Notes: a model not told the origin generated them from the sequence alone. A DNA stretch of 64,000 bases from Paraburkholderia adhaesiva (GCF_021390575.1 NZ_JAJEJQ010000003.1:364001-428000), one strand, 5' to 3'; positions 1-8,719 are shown, numbered from the stretch's first letter. Program-made: numbers and translations.

Positions 1-2
1 GA

Positions 3-1016
3 ATGGAACGCATACCGGCTGATTTCGATATCGGTCTGACTGAGCGTTACCCGAATACGACCGAAGTAAGCGTTATGGAGGGTGACCCCTGCGTGCTTTC
101 GATTGGGGGCGATGCGGTCATAACCGGCTACGTGGACCGCGTTAGCGAACAGATCGACGCGCATAACCACATTCTTTCAGTTTCGGGCCGTGGCAAATGC
201 GAAGACATAGTCGATTGCTCGGCGCAGTTCGATTCGTTCCAGTTCCAGAACATCAGCACCGCCGACATTGCCGCGCTGTTGTGCAAGCCGTTTGGTGTGA
301 ACGTCAAGGCGCTTTCTCCCGGCATGATTCACCCCCAGGTCTGTCTGAATGTCGGCGAAACGCCGTATTCGGTAATTGACCGCCTCTGCAAGGTGGCGCA
401 ACTGCTGTGCTACGAAGACGCGGACGGCGACCTCGTAATTGGACCACTCTCGACAAACGAAGCGGCGGGCGGCTTCGCGCTGGGCGTCAATGTCGAACGC
501 GCGGGCTATATGCGCGATATCTCGCAGCGCTTCAGCGAGTACCGCGTTTATCTCGTCGGAACCGGGCTATTTACCGATGCCGGACAGCAGCCCCTGGACG
601 AATACACCGTCAACGATACGACCATGCCGCGTTACCGGCCCAGGGCATTCATTGCGGAAACCGGCGATGCAGGCGCGACCGTATCGAACCAGCACGCGCT
701 ATGGGAATGTAACCGCCGCATCGGGCGCGGCAACGTGGTAACGGTGACGGGCTCGACGTGGCGCGACAGCGCGGGCGCGCTCTACATGCCCAACACGCTT
801 GCGGCGCTCCACATGTCGCAGCTTAAATTGATCGACGGCCAGAAATTCACTATCGGCGAGGTGACATACCGGCGCGACATGAACGGCACCGGTTGCGATA
901 TCACGCTTATGCCGCCGCAGGCCTTCCAGCCGGAACCCATTCTCTACATGCCGTTGCCGCAGGATGCCGCCGCCGCGCTCGGACCGGGCTACGGACAACC
1001 CGCGCAGCAGGTCTAA
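3..1016 (+). CDS. Phage baseplate hub protein, Mu gpP (gp44)-like, 5' end probably outside window
   Basis: The product (337 residues visible) resembles the Mu gpP / late-control D class of baseplate hub proteins, which form the central ring that holds the tail spike. Its place directly before spike, gp46, gp47 and gp48 homologues matches Mu gene order. Mu gpP proteins begin with a short beta-rich segment leading into a Ser-Asp-Arg-Trp-Pro-like turn. Here a comparable Leu-Thr-Glu-Arg-Tyr-Pro turn occurs only about 12 residues from the first visible Met, so the true start is probably upstream of base 1. The next gene starts two bases after its stop, which indicates co-translation. Confidence 0.8.
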   Translation: MERIPADFDIGLTERYPNTTEVSVMEGDPCVLSIGGDAVITGYVDRVSEQIDAHNHILSVSGRGKCEDIVDCSAQFDSFQFQNISTADIAALLCKPFGVNVKALSPGMIHPQVCLNVGETPYSVIDRLCKVAQLLCYEDADGDLVIGPLSTNEAAGGFALGVNVERAGYMRDISQRFSEYRVYLVGTGLFTDAGQQPLDEYTVNDTTMPRYRPRAFIAETGDAGATVSNQHALWECNRRIGRGNVVTVTGSTWRDSAGALYMPNTLAALHMSQLKLIDGQKFTIGEVTYRRDMNGTGCDITLMPPQAFQPEPILYMPLPQDAAAALGPGYGQPAQQV

Positions 1017-1018
1017 CC

Positions 1019-1606
1019 GTGCAATCGCAATTCTGGAGTCTGGTCCGCTCGCTCGGGCGCGGACGCCTCACGCGCGTTGATGATAGCGGCCCCGTGCAGC
1101 TTGTGCAGATGCAGCTATCGCAAAACGAAACACGCGATTCGACACCGCGACTCTGTGACTATGGTTTTTCGTCGAATCCGCCCGCAGGCGCGGACGCGGT
1201 GGCGGTGTTTCTCGCAGGCAACCGGATAAACGGCGTTGTTATTGCTTGCGGGCATCAGGAATACCGCGTGCGTAACCTCGCATCCGGCGAGGTGTGCGTG
1301 AGTGACAACCGGGGGCAATCGGTTTATCTGTCCGCTTCGGGCATCGTGATAAACGGCGGCGGCCTGCCGCTGAAAATCACGAATACCCCTGAAATTACGG
1401 CAGATTCTCCGCTCATGCACTGCACGGGCAACATCGAATGTGACGGCAACATCGCTGCGGCCGGTGACATACTCGACAACAGCGGCACGAATGCGCAGAC
1501 GATGGCCGCAGGCCGCAAGACATACGACATTCACACGCACGATGTGACCCAGGTTCAGGGCGGGCAATCGACCATCAAGAGCAATCCGCCTACGCCGCAG
1601 GAATAG
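1019..1606 (+). CDS. Phage baseplate assembly protein V / spike (Mu gp45-like)
   Basis: The product has 195 residues from a GTG start two bases after the preceding stop. The N-terminal half carries the OB-fold-like region of the gpV/gp45 family, with Asp-Tyr-Gly-Phe-Ser-Ser-Asn-Pro-Pro and Gly-Ala-Asp typical of Mu gp45. The C-terminal part is a glycine-rich beta segment ending in His-Thr-His and a Gly-Gly-Gln stretch, as in trimeric membrane-piercing spikes, which coordinate iron through HxH residues. It should form the tail tip that penetrates the outer membrane. Family assignment comes from these motifs plus gene order. Confidence 0.85.
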   Translation: MQSQFWSLVRSLGRGRLTRVDDSGPVQLVQMQLSQNETRDSTPRLCDYGFSSNPPAGADAVAVFLAGNRINGVVIACGHQEYRVRNLASGEVCVSDNRGQSVYLSASGIVINGGGLPLKITNTPEITADSPLMHCTGNIECDGNIAAAGDILDNSGTNAQTMAAGRKTYDIHTHDVTQVQGGQSTIKSNPPTPQE

Positions 1607-1609
1607 ACC

Positions 1610-2041
1610 ATGCCCGATATCACGACCCGATGGGATATCGACCGCATGCAAGGCGACTGGGTTTTATCCGGGCCTTCGCTGCAATCGGGCGGCGACCTGC
1701 AAACTGCCGTCCTGATATCGCTATTTACTGACCGCCTCGCACTGCCGGGCGATCCGACACCGGACGGCGACAGGCGCGGATGGTGGGGCGACGATGCCAG
1801 GTATCCGATTGGTTCGCGCCTGTGGTTGCTCAATCGCGTCAAGGGTCCGCAGGACGTACCGCAACGTGCGCAGGACTACGCAGCAGAAGCGCTGCGATGG
1901 TTGATCGATGACGGTGTGGTGGCGTCATTCGACATTGCGCCGCAGTGGATAACGCCCAACCGGCTTGACCTCACCATAACCGCGAACCGTTCGGACGGCT
2001 CGCGCGTTGCCATGAACTTCCCGCAGGTCTGGACACGTTGA
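1610..2041 (+). CDS. Phage GP46-family baseplate wedge protein
   Basis: The product is a 143-residue protein, three bases after the spike gene. The sequence Asp-Arg-Leu-Ala-Leu-Pro-Gly-Asp followed by Arg-Gly-Trp-Trp-Gly-Asp matches the GP46 family, the Mu baseplate component equivalent to T4 gp25. It is expected to join the hub to the wedge and help start sheath polymerisation. Gene order gp45-gp46-gp47-gp48 is conserved. There are no odd features. Confidence 0.85.
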   Translation: MPDITTRWDIDRMQGDWVLSGPSLQSGGDLQTAVLISLFTDRLALPGDPTPDGDRRGWWGDDARYPIGSRLWLLNRVKGPQDVPQRAQDYAAEALRWLIDDGVVASFDIAPQWITPNRLDLTITANRSDGSRVAMNFPQVWTR

Positions 2042-2086
2042 ACCCGCACTGAGCCATTCGCCGCGCGTCCGCCGCGCTCCCTTGTC

Positions 2087-3199
2087 ATGCCGTTCTCGCG
2101 TCCCACGCTCACGCAGCTACGCAACGCGAGCGCGCAGCAGCTTAGCGCGGAGCTACCCGGCGCGGACGCGCTGCTGCGCTTTTCGAACCTGCGCGTAATC
2201 GCGGATATCGACGCGGCGCTCGCGTGCATGCTGTACGGCTATCTCGACTGGATAGCGCTGCAATGCACGCCATTTACCGCGACCGACGAATACCTCGAAG
2301 CCTGGGGCGCGCTTAAGGGCGTCACGCGCAAACCCTGCGCGCAGGCGTCCGGCTCGATTGCCTTTACGGGCACGAATGGAAAGGTTATTTCACTGGGCGC
2401 GGGCGTAACGCGCAGTGACGGCCTCGCGTATGTCACGACCAGCGCGGCCGAAGTGAGCGGCGGCACCGTGACGGTGACGGCTTCGGCAGTGCCCGATCCA
2501 CAGGGGCTAACCGGCGCTAATGGCGACGGCGCGGCCGGAACGCAATTCACGCTCGCAAGCGCTGTAGCCGGTATCGACTCGACCGGCACCGCCGTTACGG
2601 CATTCGTCGGCGGTGCCGACATTGAAAGCGATGCCGACTACCGTAACCGCGTTGTTTTGGTCTATCAGAATCCGCCACAGGGCGGCGATGCGGCCGATTA
2701 CGTCGAATGGGCGCTGGCAGTGCCGGGCGTTACGCGCGCGTGGTGCGTAGGTTGCGGATACGGCGCAGGCACCGTGGTTGTCTACATCATGCTCGACGCG
2801 GCCAACGCGGTTTATGATGGGTTCCCGCAGGGTATGGACGGATGCGCGACAGACGAAACGCGCGGGCCGACCGCAACGGGCGACCAGCTTACGGTTGCGA
2901 ATACGATTTATCCGCTACGGCCCGTGACAGCGCTTGTGTATGTCGTTTCGCCGATACCGTACCCGGTCGATATCAGCATTAGCGGCGTGGCCGTGCAGTA
3001 TCAGGCCGCCGTATCGGCCGCACTCGATGCGCAGCTAAAGACGGACGGCCAGCCAGGCGGCGAGGTGATTCTCGCGCACCTGTGGAGCACCGTTTCTTCG
3101 GTGCCGGGCGTGAATGATTTTCTGATTCTCTCGCCAGTGCAGGATATTCCGCTACCAGCCGGGGCGTTGCCCACGCTGGGCGCGATTGCGTGGAGCTAG
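2087..3199 (+). CDS. Baseplate J-like protein (Mu gp47-like)
   Basis: The product is 370 residues long. Its central region contains an Asp-Tyr-Arg-Asn-Arg-Val segment and a downstream Gln-Gly-Gly-Asp-Ala-Ala-Asp-Tyr-Val-Glu-Trp-Ala motif that marks baseplate J-like proteins (Mu gp47, P2 gpJ, T4 gp6 equivalents). These form the wedge ring of the contractile tail baseplate. The length agrees with the family (about 350-400 residues). The gene overlaps the start of the following gp48-like gene only if a TTG start is used; the preferred GTG start of that gene lies five bases after this stop. Confidence 0.9.
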   Translation: MPFSRPTLTQLRNASAQQLSAELPGADALLRFSNLRVIADIDAALACMLYGYLDWIALQCTPFTATDEYLEAWGALKGVTRKPCAQASGSIAFTGTNGKVISLGAGVTRSDGLAYVTTSAAEVSGGTVTVTASAVPDPQGLTGANGDGAAGTQFTLASAVAGIDSTGTAVTAFVGGADIESDADYRNRVVLVYQNPPQGGDAADYVEWALAVPGVTRAWCVGCGYGAGTVVVYIMLDAANAVYDGFPQGMDGCATDETRGPTATGDQLTVANTIYPLRPVTALVYVVSPIPYPVDISISGVAVQYQAAVSAALDAQLKTDGQPGGEVILAHLWSTVSSVPGVNDFLILSPVQDIPLPAGALPTLGAIAWS

Positions 3200-3203
3200 G
3201 CGC

Positions 3204-3863
3204 GTGAGCACCGAAACGGACGCAGCCGCGCCGGTAATCATTCCCGCGCGCAACTGTGCTGACGATTACGCAGACGTACTGCGCAAACTGCTTCCGCGCG
3301 GGCGCGTGTGGACACGCGAAGACGAAGGCACCCAGGCGGCAACACTCGAGGCGCTCGGCATCACGGCTGAAGGTATCGACAGCGCGGCGTTGACGCTGAT
3401 TGTTGCGGCGTTTCCTGCTACCGCTACGGAGTTTTTGCCGGAATGGAATGAAACACTGGGGCTACCCGATCCGTGCTTCGGGCCGTTCTCCAGCGTGCAG
3501 GAAAACCAGCAGCAGATCGTCGCCAAATTCATCAGCACGGGCGGCCAGTCCATTCCGTATCTTGAAGCGCTGGCCGCGTCGCTCAGCTACACGATCACCA
3601 TAACGGAGTATTTCGCGCATACGGTGATTCGCGACGTAACGGTGCCTATCTATGGCATGGACTGGCCTTATACATGGCTTGTCAACGTGATTGATACCCC
3701 GCCGCCTCACTGGCACGTAGTCAGCGACCCCGTGGACGATCCGTTATCCGAATATATTTCGACACCAAACGAAAAGGCGCTTGAGTGCCTGCTGCGCCGC
3801 TACGCGCCCGCGCATACGGTCGTATGTTTCTACTACAACCCCACTGACGATATCGAGCCCTGA
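3204..3863 (+). CDS. YmfQ/gp48-family phage tail protein
   Basis: This is a 219-residue product. The segment Tyr-Ala-Asp-Val-Leu-Arg-Lys-Leu-Leu-Pro-Arg-Gly-Arg-Val-Trp near residue 25 is the hallmark of the YmfQ (DUF2313) family, Mu gp48, which completes the baseplate wedge and attaches fibres. I chose the GTG at 3204 (Val-Ser-Thr-Glu-Thr) over the upstream TTG at 3186, because the latter would sit inside the preceding gene. It is followed after two bases by the first fibre gene. Confidence 0.85.
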   Translation: MSTETDAAAPVIIPARNCADDYADVLRKLLPRGRVWTREDEGTQAATLEALGITAEGIDSAALTLIVAAFPATATEFLPEWNETLGLPDPCFGPFSSVQENQQQIVAKFISTGGQSIPYLEALAASLSYTITITEYFAHTVIRDVTVPIYGMDWPYTWLVNVIDTPPPHWHVVSDPVDDPLSEYISTPNEKALECLLRRYAPAHTVVCFYYNPTDDIEP

Positions 3864-3865
3864 CC

Positions 3866-4660
3866 ATGGATCACTACTGGGAAGCGAATGGCGCGCAGGA
3901 CCCGCCGACTGCGCCAGGCTCGACACAGGGAACCTATCCCACGGACGGGCACCTGCCCGCAGCGGTTGCGCCGTCCACGCCTGGCGCGTGGTGGTATCAC
4001 CAGATTACGGAGGAAATCCGAAACGCCATCGTTGAGCTTGGCGGCGAGCCGGATTTCAGGCAGGTTGACCAGCTCGCGAATGCGCTGGTTACGTCGATTG
4101 CATCGGCCATCCACGACGTTACGGACCAGCTCGCGAAAGTCGCCTATACCGGCAGCTATAACGATCTTTCGAACAAGCCAGCCATTCCTGCGGCGCAGGT
4201 CAATTCGGACTGGAATGCCTCGTCGGGTGTCGCGGCCATTCTCAACAAGCCCGCCGTGCAGGCACCGCTGGGCTTTACTCCCGTACAACAGGGCGGCGGC
4301 ATCGGCCAGGTCACCAACAAGGTTTATATCGGCTGGGACGGCGGCGGGCTGCGGGCAACGATTGATAGCAGCGACGAAGGACATTTTGTTTTCGAAGCCG
4401 AACTGCAGGCCAACGTTGCCAACCTGCAAAACGAAATCAACAGCGCGGTGGGCAACGCATGGACGCCGAATAATCTTCAGCCGTTGACGCTGGGCGGCGT
4501 CGGTAACTTCATCATTATCGGTAGCGCGTTGGGCGCGGGACAGATGATTACGAATCCCTCTGTGCGTCCTGGCGGGCCGACCCTGGCGGGAACATGGATG
4601 GGCTGTGGCGAATTCTCAAGCGGCAGTGACACGTTTTCGCTCTGCGTGCGGGTGGCATGA
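3866..4660 (+). CDS. Phage tail fibre protein, first of two tandem paralogues
   Basis: The product has 264 residues. The N-terminus (Met-Asp-His-Tyr-Trp, then Trp-Trp-Tyr-His-Gln-Ile-Thr-Glu-Glu-Ile-Arg-Asn) is shared with the next gene and probably docks the fibre to the baseplate. Around residues 95-115 is the fibre repeat Ser-Tyr-Asn-Asp-Leu-Ser-Asn-Lys-Pro found in many phage fibres. The C-terminal domain differs entirely from that of the neighbour, consistent with swapping of receptor-binding ends. The TGA stop overlaps the next start (ATGATGG). Confidence 0.85.
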   Translation: MDHYWEANGAQDPPTAPGSTQGTYPTDGHLPAAVAPSTPGAWWYHQITEEIRNAIVELGGEPDFRQVDQLANALVTSIASAIHDVTDQLAKVAYTGSYNDLSNKPAIPAAQVNSDWNASSGVAAILNKPAVQAPLGFTPVQQGGGIGQVTNKVYIGWDGGGLRATIDSSDEGHFVFEAELQANVANLQNEINSAVGNAWTPNNLQPLTLGGVGNFIIIGSALGAGQMITNPSVRPGGPTLAGTWMGCGEFSSGSDTFSLCVRVA

Positions 4661-5610
4661 TGGATCGTTACTGGCAATCAGGCGCGGTGCCGGATGCCCC
4701 CGCCGTGCCCGCGAGCAATGCGGGCGGCTATCCGGCTAACGGCAATCCGGCGGCGGGCATCAACGGCACCGTGCCGGGCGAATGGTGGTATTACGCCATT
4801 TCCGAAGAACTGCGTAACGTCATTGTTTCGTTAGGGGGCACGCCCGATTACACCCAGGTCAACCAGCTTGCGGCGGTACTCGCGAACGAGTTTGCGCAGA
4901 CTACGCAGGCCATTCTCTCGCGGCTTGCGAAGGTCGCCACAAGCGGGCAATACAGTGACCTGTCGGGCCTGCCTGCTTTCGCGGCCGTAGCAACCAGCGG
5001 TAGTTATAACGATCTGCTAAACAAGCCTTCAATACCTGCCGCCCAGGTCAATTCAGACTGGAACGCAACTTCCGGCATCGCACAGATCCTTAACCGTCCG
5101 AACCTTGCCACGGTGGCGACCAGCGGCAGTTATGCAGACCTGAGCGGCAAGCCCTCGATTCCTTCGACCTATATCCTGCCGCCCGCGACGACTTCCAAAC
5201 TCGGCGGCATCATTGCCGGAAACGGCACCATGATTGCGCCTGATGGCACGCTCTCGACCGGTGCGACCGCTACCGCGATTGTCAATCTCACGGCGGGCGC
5301 AAGCGTGACGCTCGACCTCACGCCGCTATCCGAAGGTGCGCCCGAAATCCTCTTCAATCTGCCCGTTGCGGCGGGTACAAACTGTGCCGTTACCATCAGC
5401 AATCCGCCCGCTTCGGGCACGCTCGCGGAATTCGTGCTAGTCGTGCAGAACGCCGCAAGCTCAGCAATTACATGGCCGTCGAACATCCACTGGCCGCAGG
5501 ACATCGTACCGTCACTGGGCGGCGCGGCGGGCAAGCTCGACACGTTCGTCCTCTATACGCAGGACGGCGGCTCGACGTATTACGGCTTCGTCGCGGGGCA
5601 AAATCAATGA
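4657..5610 (+). CDS. Phage tail fibre protein, second tandem paralogue
   Basis: The product has 317 residues and overlaps the preceding gene by four bases. The N-terminal Met-Asp-Arg-Tyr-Trp and Trp-Trp-Tyr-Tyr-Ala-Ile-Ser-Glu-Glu-Leu-Arg-Asn segment is homologous to the first fibre. Repeats of the form Ala-Thr-Ser-Gly-Ser-Tyr-(Asn/Ala)-Asp-Leu-x-x-Lys-Pro-Ser-Ile-Pro occur three times, against one in the first fibre. The C-terminal domain (Ile-Thr-Trp-Pro and Tyr-Tyr-Gly-Phe-Val near the end) looks like a host-recognition tip. The stop overlaps the next start as ATGA. Confidence 0.85.
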   Translation: MMDRYWQSGAVPDAPAVPASNAGGYPANGNPAAGINGTVPGEWWYYAISEELRNVIVSLGGTPDYTQVNQLAAVLANEFAQTTQAILSRLAKVATSGQYSDLSGLPAFAAVATSGSYNDLLNKPSIPAAQVNSDWNATSGIAQILNRPNLATVATSGSYADLSGKPSIPSTYILPPATTSKLGGIIAGNGTMIAPDGTLSTGATATAIVNLTAGASVTLDLTPLSEGAPEILFNLPVAAGTNCAVTISNPPASGTLAEFVLVVQNAASSAITWPSNIHWPQDIVPSLGGAAGKLDTFVLYTQDGGSTYYGFVAGQNQ

Positions 5611-6401
5611 GCAACCTTGCACGCCGGTTGCGGATGGCGGGCGGCATCCGACCATCCTACCCGGCGCTGGTGCTTGCCGATTGTCCTTTCGCGTATTACC
5701 GGCTCAATGAAACCAGCGGCACGGTTGCGGCCGACAGTTCAGGCCACGGCCTGGATGGCACGTATCAGGCGGGCGTCACGCTGGCGGCGGGCCTGCTGTT
5801 GCCGAACGGCGCGGGTTCCTACGCGAGCCTTGCGGGCGCGTCCAATTCATATATCGATATCAGCGCTGCCGTGCAATTTTGCGCGGGCGCAATCTGGACC
5901 GCTGAATGCTGGGTCAACCTCGCCGCGTACACGAACGCTGGCGCAAACGGGGCTTATCCGCCTTGCACGGGCGCGCGCTTTCTCGGCAACACGACGTGGA
6001 CGGGCGGTAGTAACCGCCAGGGCGGACTCGACTGGGGTATCCAGCACCAGAACCAGGGCGGCCAGGCGGACGCGATTTACTACTGGACGGGGAACAACGC
6101 GCAGTATTTTTCCGCCAATTACACCGCCGCGCCTGTGGGCACTGTCGCGCATTACGTCTACGTGATGAACGGCACGGGTCTTTCGCATCCTCCCTCGATC
6201 TACGTCAACAGCCAACTGGTCGCCAATGCGGGCAACGCCAACCTGCTGAATGCGCCAACCATTCAGGCGACCTTGCAGATCGGCTCGATCGGCTGGAACT
6301 TTGGGCCGCTTGAAGGCTTGATTGGCGAAGTCGCCGTCTACGGCTACGCGCTCACCGCGCGACAGGTCCGCAATCACTACAACGCGGGCATGGCGGTCTA
6401 G
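5607..6401 (+). CDS. LamG/concanavalin A-fold phage protein, probable receptor- or glycan-binding
   Basis: This is a 264-residue product that starts in an ATGA overlap with the second fibre gene. Residues about 25-260 form a LamG-like jelly roll: Tyr-Tyr-Arg-Leu-Asn-Glu near the start, Asp-Ser-Ser-Gly-His-Gly-Leu-Asp-Gly-Thr-Tyr, Glu-Cys-Trp-Val-Asn-Leu, then Leu-Ile-Gly-Glu-Val-Ala-Val-Tyr-Gly-Tyr-Ala-Leu at the end. This is the typical motif set of LamG-like domain proteins. Such domains in phages bind carbohydrate on the host surface. Translational coupling to the fibres suggests it is part of the adsorption apparatus. Confidence 0.8.
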   Translation: MSNLARRLRMAGGIRPSYPALVLADCPFAYYRLNETSGTVAADSSGHGLDGTYQAGVTLAAGLLLPNGAGSYASLAGASNSYIDISAAVQFCAGAIWTAECWVNLAAYTNAGANGAYPPCTGARFLGNTTWTGGSNRQGGLDWGIQHQNQGGQADAIYYWTGNNAQYFSANYTAAPVGTVAHYVYVMNGTGLSHPPSIYVNSQLVANAGNANLLNAPTIQATLQIGSIGWNFGPLEGLIGEVAVYGYALTARQVRNHYNAGMAV

Positions 6402-6473
6402 CAGCATGGCGTCACGCCATGCAACCGCGCGGCATTCTGCTCGCACCGCTTTTCTACCGGGAGTCAATCCATC

Positions 6474-7115
6474 ATGGACCGCGAAACATTCCGGCGTGCT
6501 GCCGCGCTTTCCGATGCACTCACCGCGCGATGGTATGCACCCGTATCGGACGCGATGCGCGAATTCGGTATTTCGACGCCTGCGCGGCGGGCTGCGTTCA
6601 TTGCGCAGATACGCCATGAATCCGGGAGCTTTACGCAACTGGTCGAATCGTTCAACTATGCGCCCGCCGCGCTCGCGATCTTCTCGCGCGTTCCCGCATC
6701 GTTGCGCGCGTATCTCGGCAGGCATCCTGACGAAAAGACCGTACCGCAAGCGCGCCAGCAGGAAATCGCCAATCTCGCGTATGGCGGACGCTACGGCAAC
6801 GGCGATGCGAACAGCGGCGACGGCTGGCGCTTCCGGGGCCGTGGCCTGAAGCAGATCACGTTTCACGACAACTACGCAGCTTGCGGGCGTGCGCTCGGCG
6901 TGGACCTGCTGGCGAATCCCGACCTGCTCGCGACCGATGACGTGCTGGCCGCGCGCTCGGCCGGATGGTACTGGAGCGCGAACGGCTGCAACGAAGCGGC
7001 GGACGCGGGCGACTTCGCGAAGACGACGCGCATTATCAACGGCCCGGCAATGGATCAACAGGCCAAGCGCGAAACGTACTACGCCGCCGCAAAGACCGCG
7101 CTTGGCCTTGCCTGA
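6474..7115 (+). CDS. GH19-family endolysin (peptidoglycan hydrolase)
   Basis: This 213-residue protein is preceded by a GGGAG ribosome site. The motifs are those of glycoside hydrolase 19 phage lysins: Ala-Gln-Ile-Arg-His-Glu-Ser-Gly with the catalytic Glu at about residue 49, Tyr-Gly-Gly-Arg-Tyr-Gly-Asn, then Trp-Arg-Phe-Arg-Gly-Arg-Gly-Leu-Lys-Gln-Ile-Thr. It cleaves host murein at lysis. There is no signal peptide or membrane segment, so it depends on a holin. The two following genes encode small membrane proteins that fit that role. Confidence 0.92.
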   Translation: MDRETFRRAAALSDALTARWYAPVSDAMREFGISTPARRAAFIAQIRHESGSFTQLVESFNYAPAALAIFSRVPASLRAYLGRHPDEKTVPQARQQEIANLAYGGRYGNGDANSGDGWRFRGRGLKQITFHDNYAACGRALGVDLLANPDLLATDDVLAARSAGWYWSANGCNEAADAGDFAKTTRIINGPAMDQQAKRETYYAAAKTALGLA

Positions 7116-7143
7116 GCCTCGTCGTGTGCAAGGGTGACGTACC

Positions 7144-7512
7144 ATGTGGGAAGCGCTTGTCGGCCTGTGGAATGGCGACGAAGTACACGCCGCTATTGCG
7201 GTCGGCAACGTGTGCGGCGCGTTCGTCTATCTGCTCGAAACGACCGAATCGCGACGCATGCACAAATACGCGTATGCCGTCATTTCCGCAGTGCTGGGTT
7301 ATGGCGTCGCGCCGTGGGTCCACCAGCGTGTACCAATCATGCCGAACATGCTTGCCGGGGCGCTCGCAAGCGCGCTGATTGTCGGCGCACTGATTGCAGC
7401 ATTCAGGCAGGCTGAAAAACTGTTTCCGTCACTCGCCAACCGCATCGGCGACGAAGCCAAGCGACGCATTACGGGCGGCGACACGCCGGGCCATGACCAT
7501 GAACCACGTTAG
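7144..7512 (+). CDS. Small phage membrane protein, candidate holin
   Basis: The product has 122 residues with about three hydrophobic segments (roughly residues 16-31, 44-58 and 67-84) and a charged, His-rich C-terminus ending in Gly-His-Asp-His-Glu-Pro-Arg. Position right after the endolysin and size are typical of holins. I recognise no named holin family, so the role is inferred from context. The end overlaps the next gene. Confidence 0.65.
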   Translation: MWEALVGLWNGDEVHAAIAVGNVCGAFVYLLETTESRRMHKYAYAVISAVLGYGVAPWVHQRVPIMPNMLAGALASALIVGALIAAFRQAEKLFPSLANRIGDEAKRRITGGDTPGHDHEPR

Positions 7513-7783
7513 CGGTTTGTGGGAAATCGCGAACGCGATTGCGTGCGCGGCAATCGCCTGGTTCGTGGGCTTTCCGCACGCGCGGCCGGGGCGGCATCTC
7601 TCTTTACGCATGGTGATAGCGCGCACCCTGGTTGCCTCGATGGCGGCGGGTATCTGTGTTTCGATTCTCGTACATCGCTACGCCGCGCCCCTCGAAGTGT
7701 TTCTTAACTTTACTATCGCGTTCGCGGCCTGGGCACAGCATGGCGACATTCTCGCCGATAACGGCATAAGGCCCCGCGATTGA
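7493..7783 (+). CDS. Small phage membrane protein, second holin/antiholin candidate
   Basis: This is a 96-residue protein with three hydrophobic segments (about residues 9-26, 45-60 and 66-82). It overlaps the preceding gene by 20 bases. ATG codons at 7493 and 7499 are both possible starts, which leaves room for the dual-start holin/antiholin arrangement known from lambda S. That use is conjecture. Together with the preceding gene it completes a plausible lysis cassette: endolysin plus two membrane proteins. Confidence 0.6.
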   Translation: MTMNHVSGLWEIANAIACAAIAWFVGFPHARPGRHLSLRMVIARTLVASMAAGICVSILVHRYAAPLEVFLNFTIAFAAWAQHGDILADNGIRPRD

Positions 7784-7792
7784 TACTGGGCG

Positions 7793-8083
7793 TTACGCCT
7801 TGCGCTCGACTATCAACAGCCGTTTATTCTGGCCGCGTCCGCTGTGGTGCATGGCGAACCACAAATCAGATTCGTAAGAACGCTGCGAATTCCTGCTAGT
7901 CACAACTTCAATCGCGCGCGCGACCGCGCGCCGGAACGTATTACTTTCGGGCCGGGAAATAAACTCCCCCGGCTCCAGGTCCCATAGCTCGCGCGCAAGC
8001 GTGCCGGGAGCAATTCGCCTGGACGGCTGGAACTGCTCCGGGTCGTTCCCTGTGTCTTGCGGCGGGTGGCGTCGCGAGTGCAT
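7793..8083 (-). CDS. Hypothetical phage protein
   Basis: The product is about 96 residues if it starts at the internal Met (Met-His-Ser-Arg-Arg); the frame stays open upstream to 8146. The N-terminus is rich in Pro and Gln, and the C-terminal half is basic (Arg-Arg-Ala-Val-Ala-Arg-Ala, ending Leu-Leu-Ile-Val-Glu-Arg-Lys-Ala). It lies on the opposite strand to the lysis genes and near the AlpA gene, a usual location for phage control genes. I do not recognise a family. A DNA-related role is only a guess. Confidence 0.45.
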   Translation of the reverse strand: MHSRRHPPQDTGNDPEQFQPSRRIAPGTLARELWDLEPGEFISRPESNTFRRAVARAIEVVTSRNSQRSYESDLWFAMHHSGRGQNKRLLIVERKA

Positions 8084-8340
8084 CGCCTCGCCTCGAATGT
8101 CTCCCTCTGGTTGCTTGCGTGGTTGCTCACCGGACCATTCCGGCACGCTCGTCGGCGGAAAGTAACAGGGTAATTAATGGATTGCTGCGGCACATAGCAC
8201 CGGATATTCCCGGCAGATAATTCGAAAGAATAGGCATTTGCCCGACGAATGACAATCCACGATAACGGGTCGTAAACAAGTGCCGCAACAGACGTAAGGA
8301 GAACGCCAGATTACTTGCGAACAGGCGACGCGTTCGCGTT

Positions 8341-8544
8341 TCACGCGGATTGTGCGACGCCTGGGCGCTCGGCGAGGCGTGCATCAATCCATGCGTCTAT
8401 CTCGGCTTCGGACCAGCGCGAGGCACGACTGGATAAACGGATGGGCGCGGGAAATCTTCCGTCCTTCACCATTTCAAACAGGGTCGATTGCTGGAGCGCA
8501 ACCTTCGCCGTTACTTCAGTTACCCTCAAAAGACGGTCGCCCAT
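8341..8544 (-). CDS. AlpA-family phage regulatory / excisionase-like protein
   Basis: The product has 67 residues. The sequence Leu-Leu-Arg-Val-Thr-Glu-Val near the start, Phe-Pro-Ala-Pro-Ile-Arg-Leu and Arg-Trp-Ser-Glu-Ala-Glu-Ile-Asp-Ala-Trp is the AlpA winged-helix signature. Such proteins regulate integrase genes or act as excisionases. I used the Met at 8544, which matches the usual length; the frame is open to 8742, but that extension is basic and not family-like. The gene lies about 370 bases from the host junction, as expected for a recombination directionality factor. Confidence 0.85.
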   Translation of the reverse strand: MGDRLLRVTEVTAKVALQQSTLFEMVKDGRFPAPIRLSSRASRWSEAEIDAWIDARLAERPGVAQSA

Positions 8545-8690
8545 TTTGTACCCCTCCGCGTCGCGTGGTTGTGTTGCGCCTCGCGCCGTATGGCTTCGCA
8601 TATATGGCGCATGGTGCGATACACTGCGACGCCGGGCAAACGAACGGCGCGCAAGATATCGCCCAAAGGCAGGGTTAGCGCTAGCGCGCT

Positions 8691-8719
8691 TTGTCCGGGT
8701 CTGTCCGGGTTTGTCCAGC
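8691..8719. repeat. Three 10-bp direct repeats near the prophage end
   Basis: The units read TTGTCCGGGT, CTGTCCGGGT and TTGTCCAGCG in tandem. The core TGTCC recurs every 10 bp, one helical turn, as in binding arrays for recombination accessory proteins such as Xis/AlpA or arm-type integrase sites. The function is inferred from position between the AlpA gene and the junction. Confidence 0.6.
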
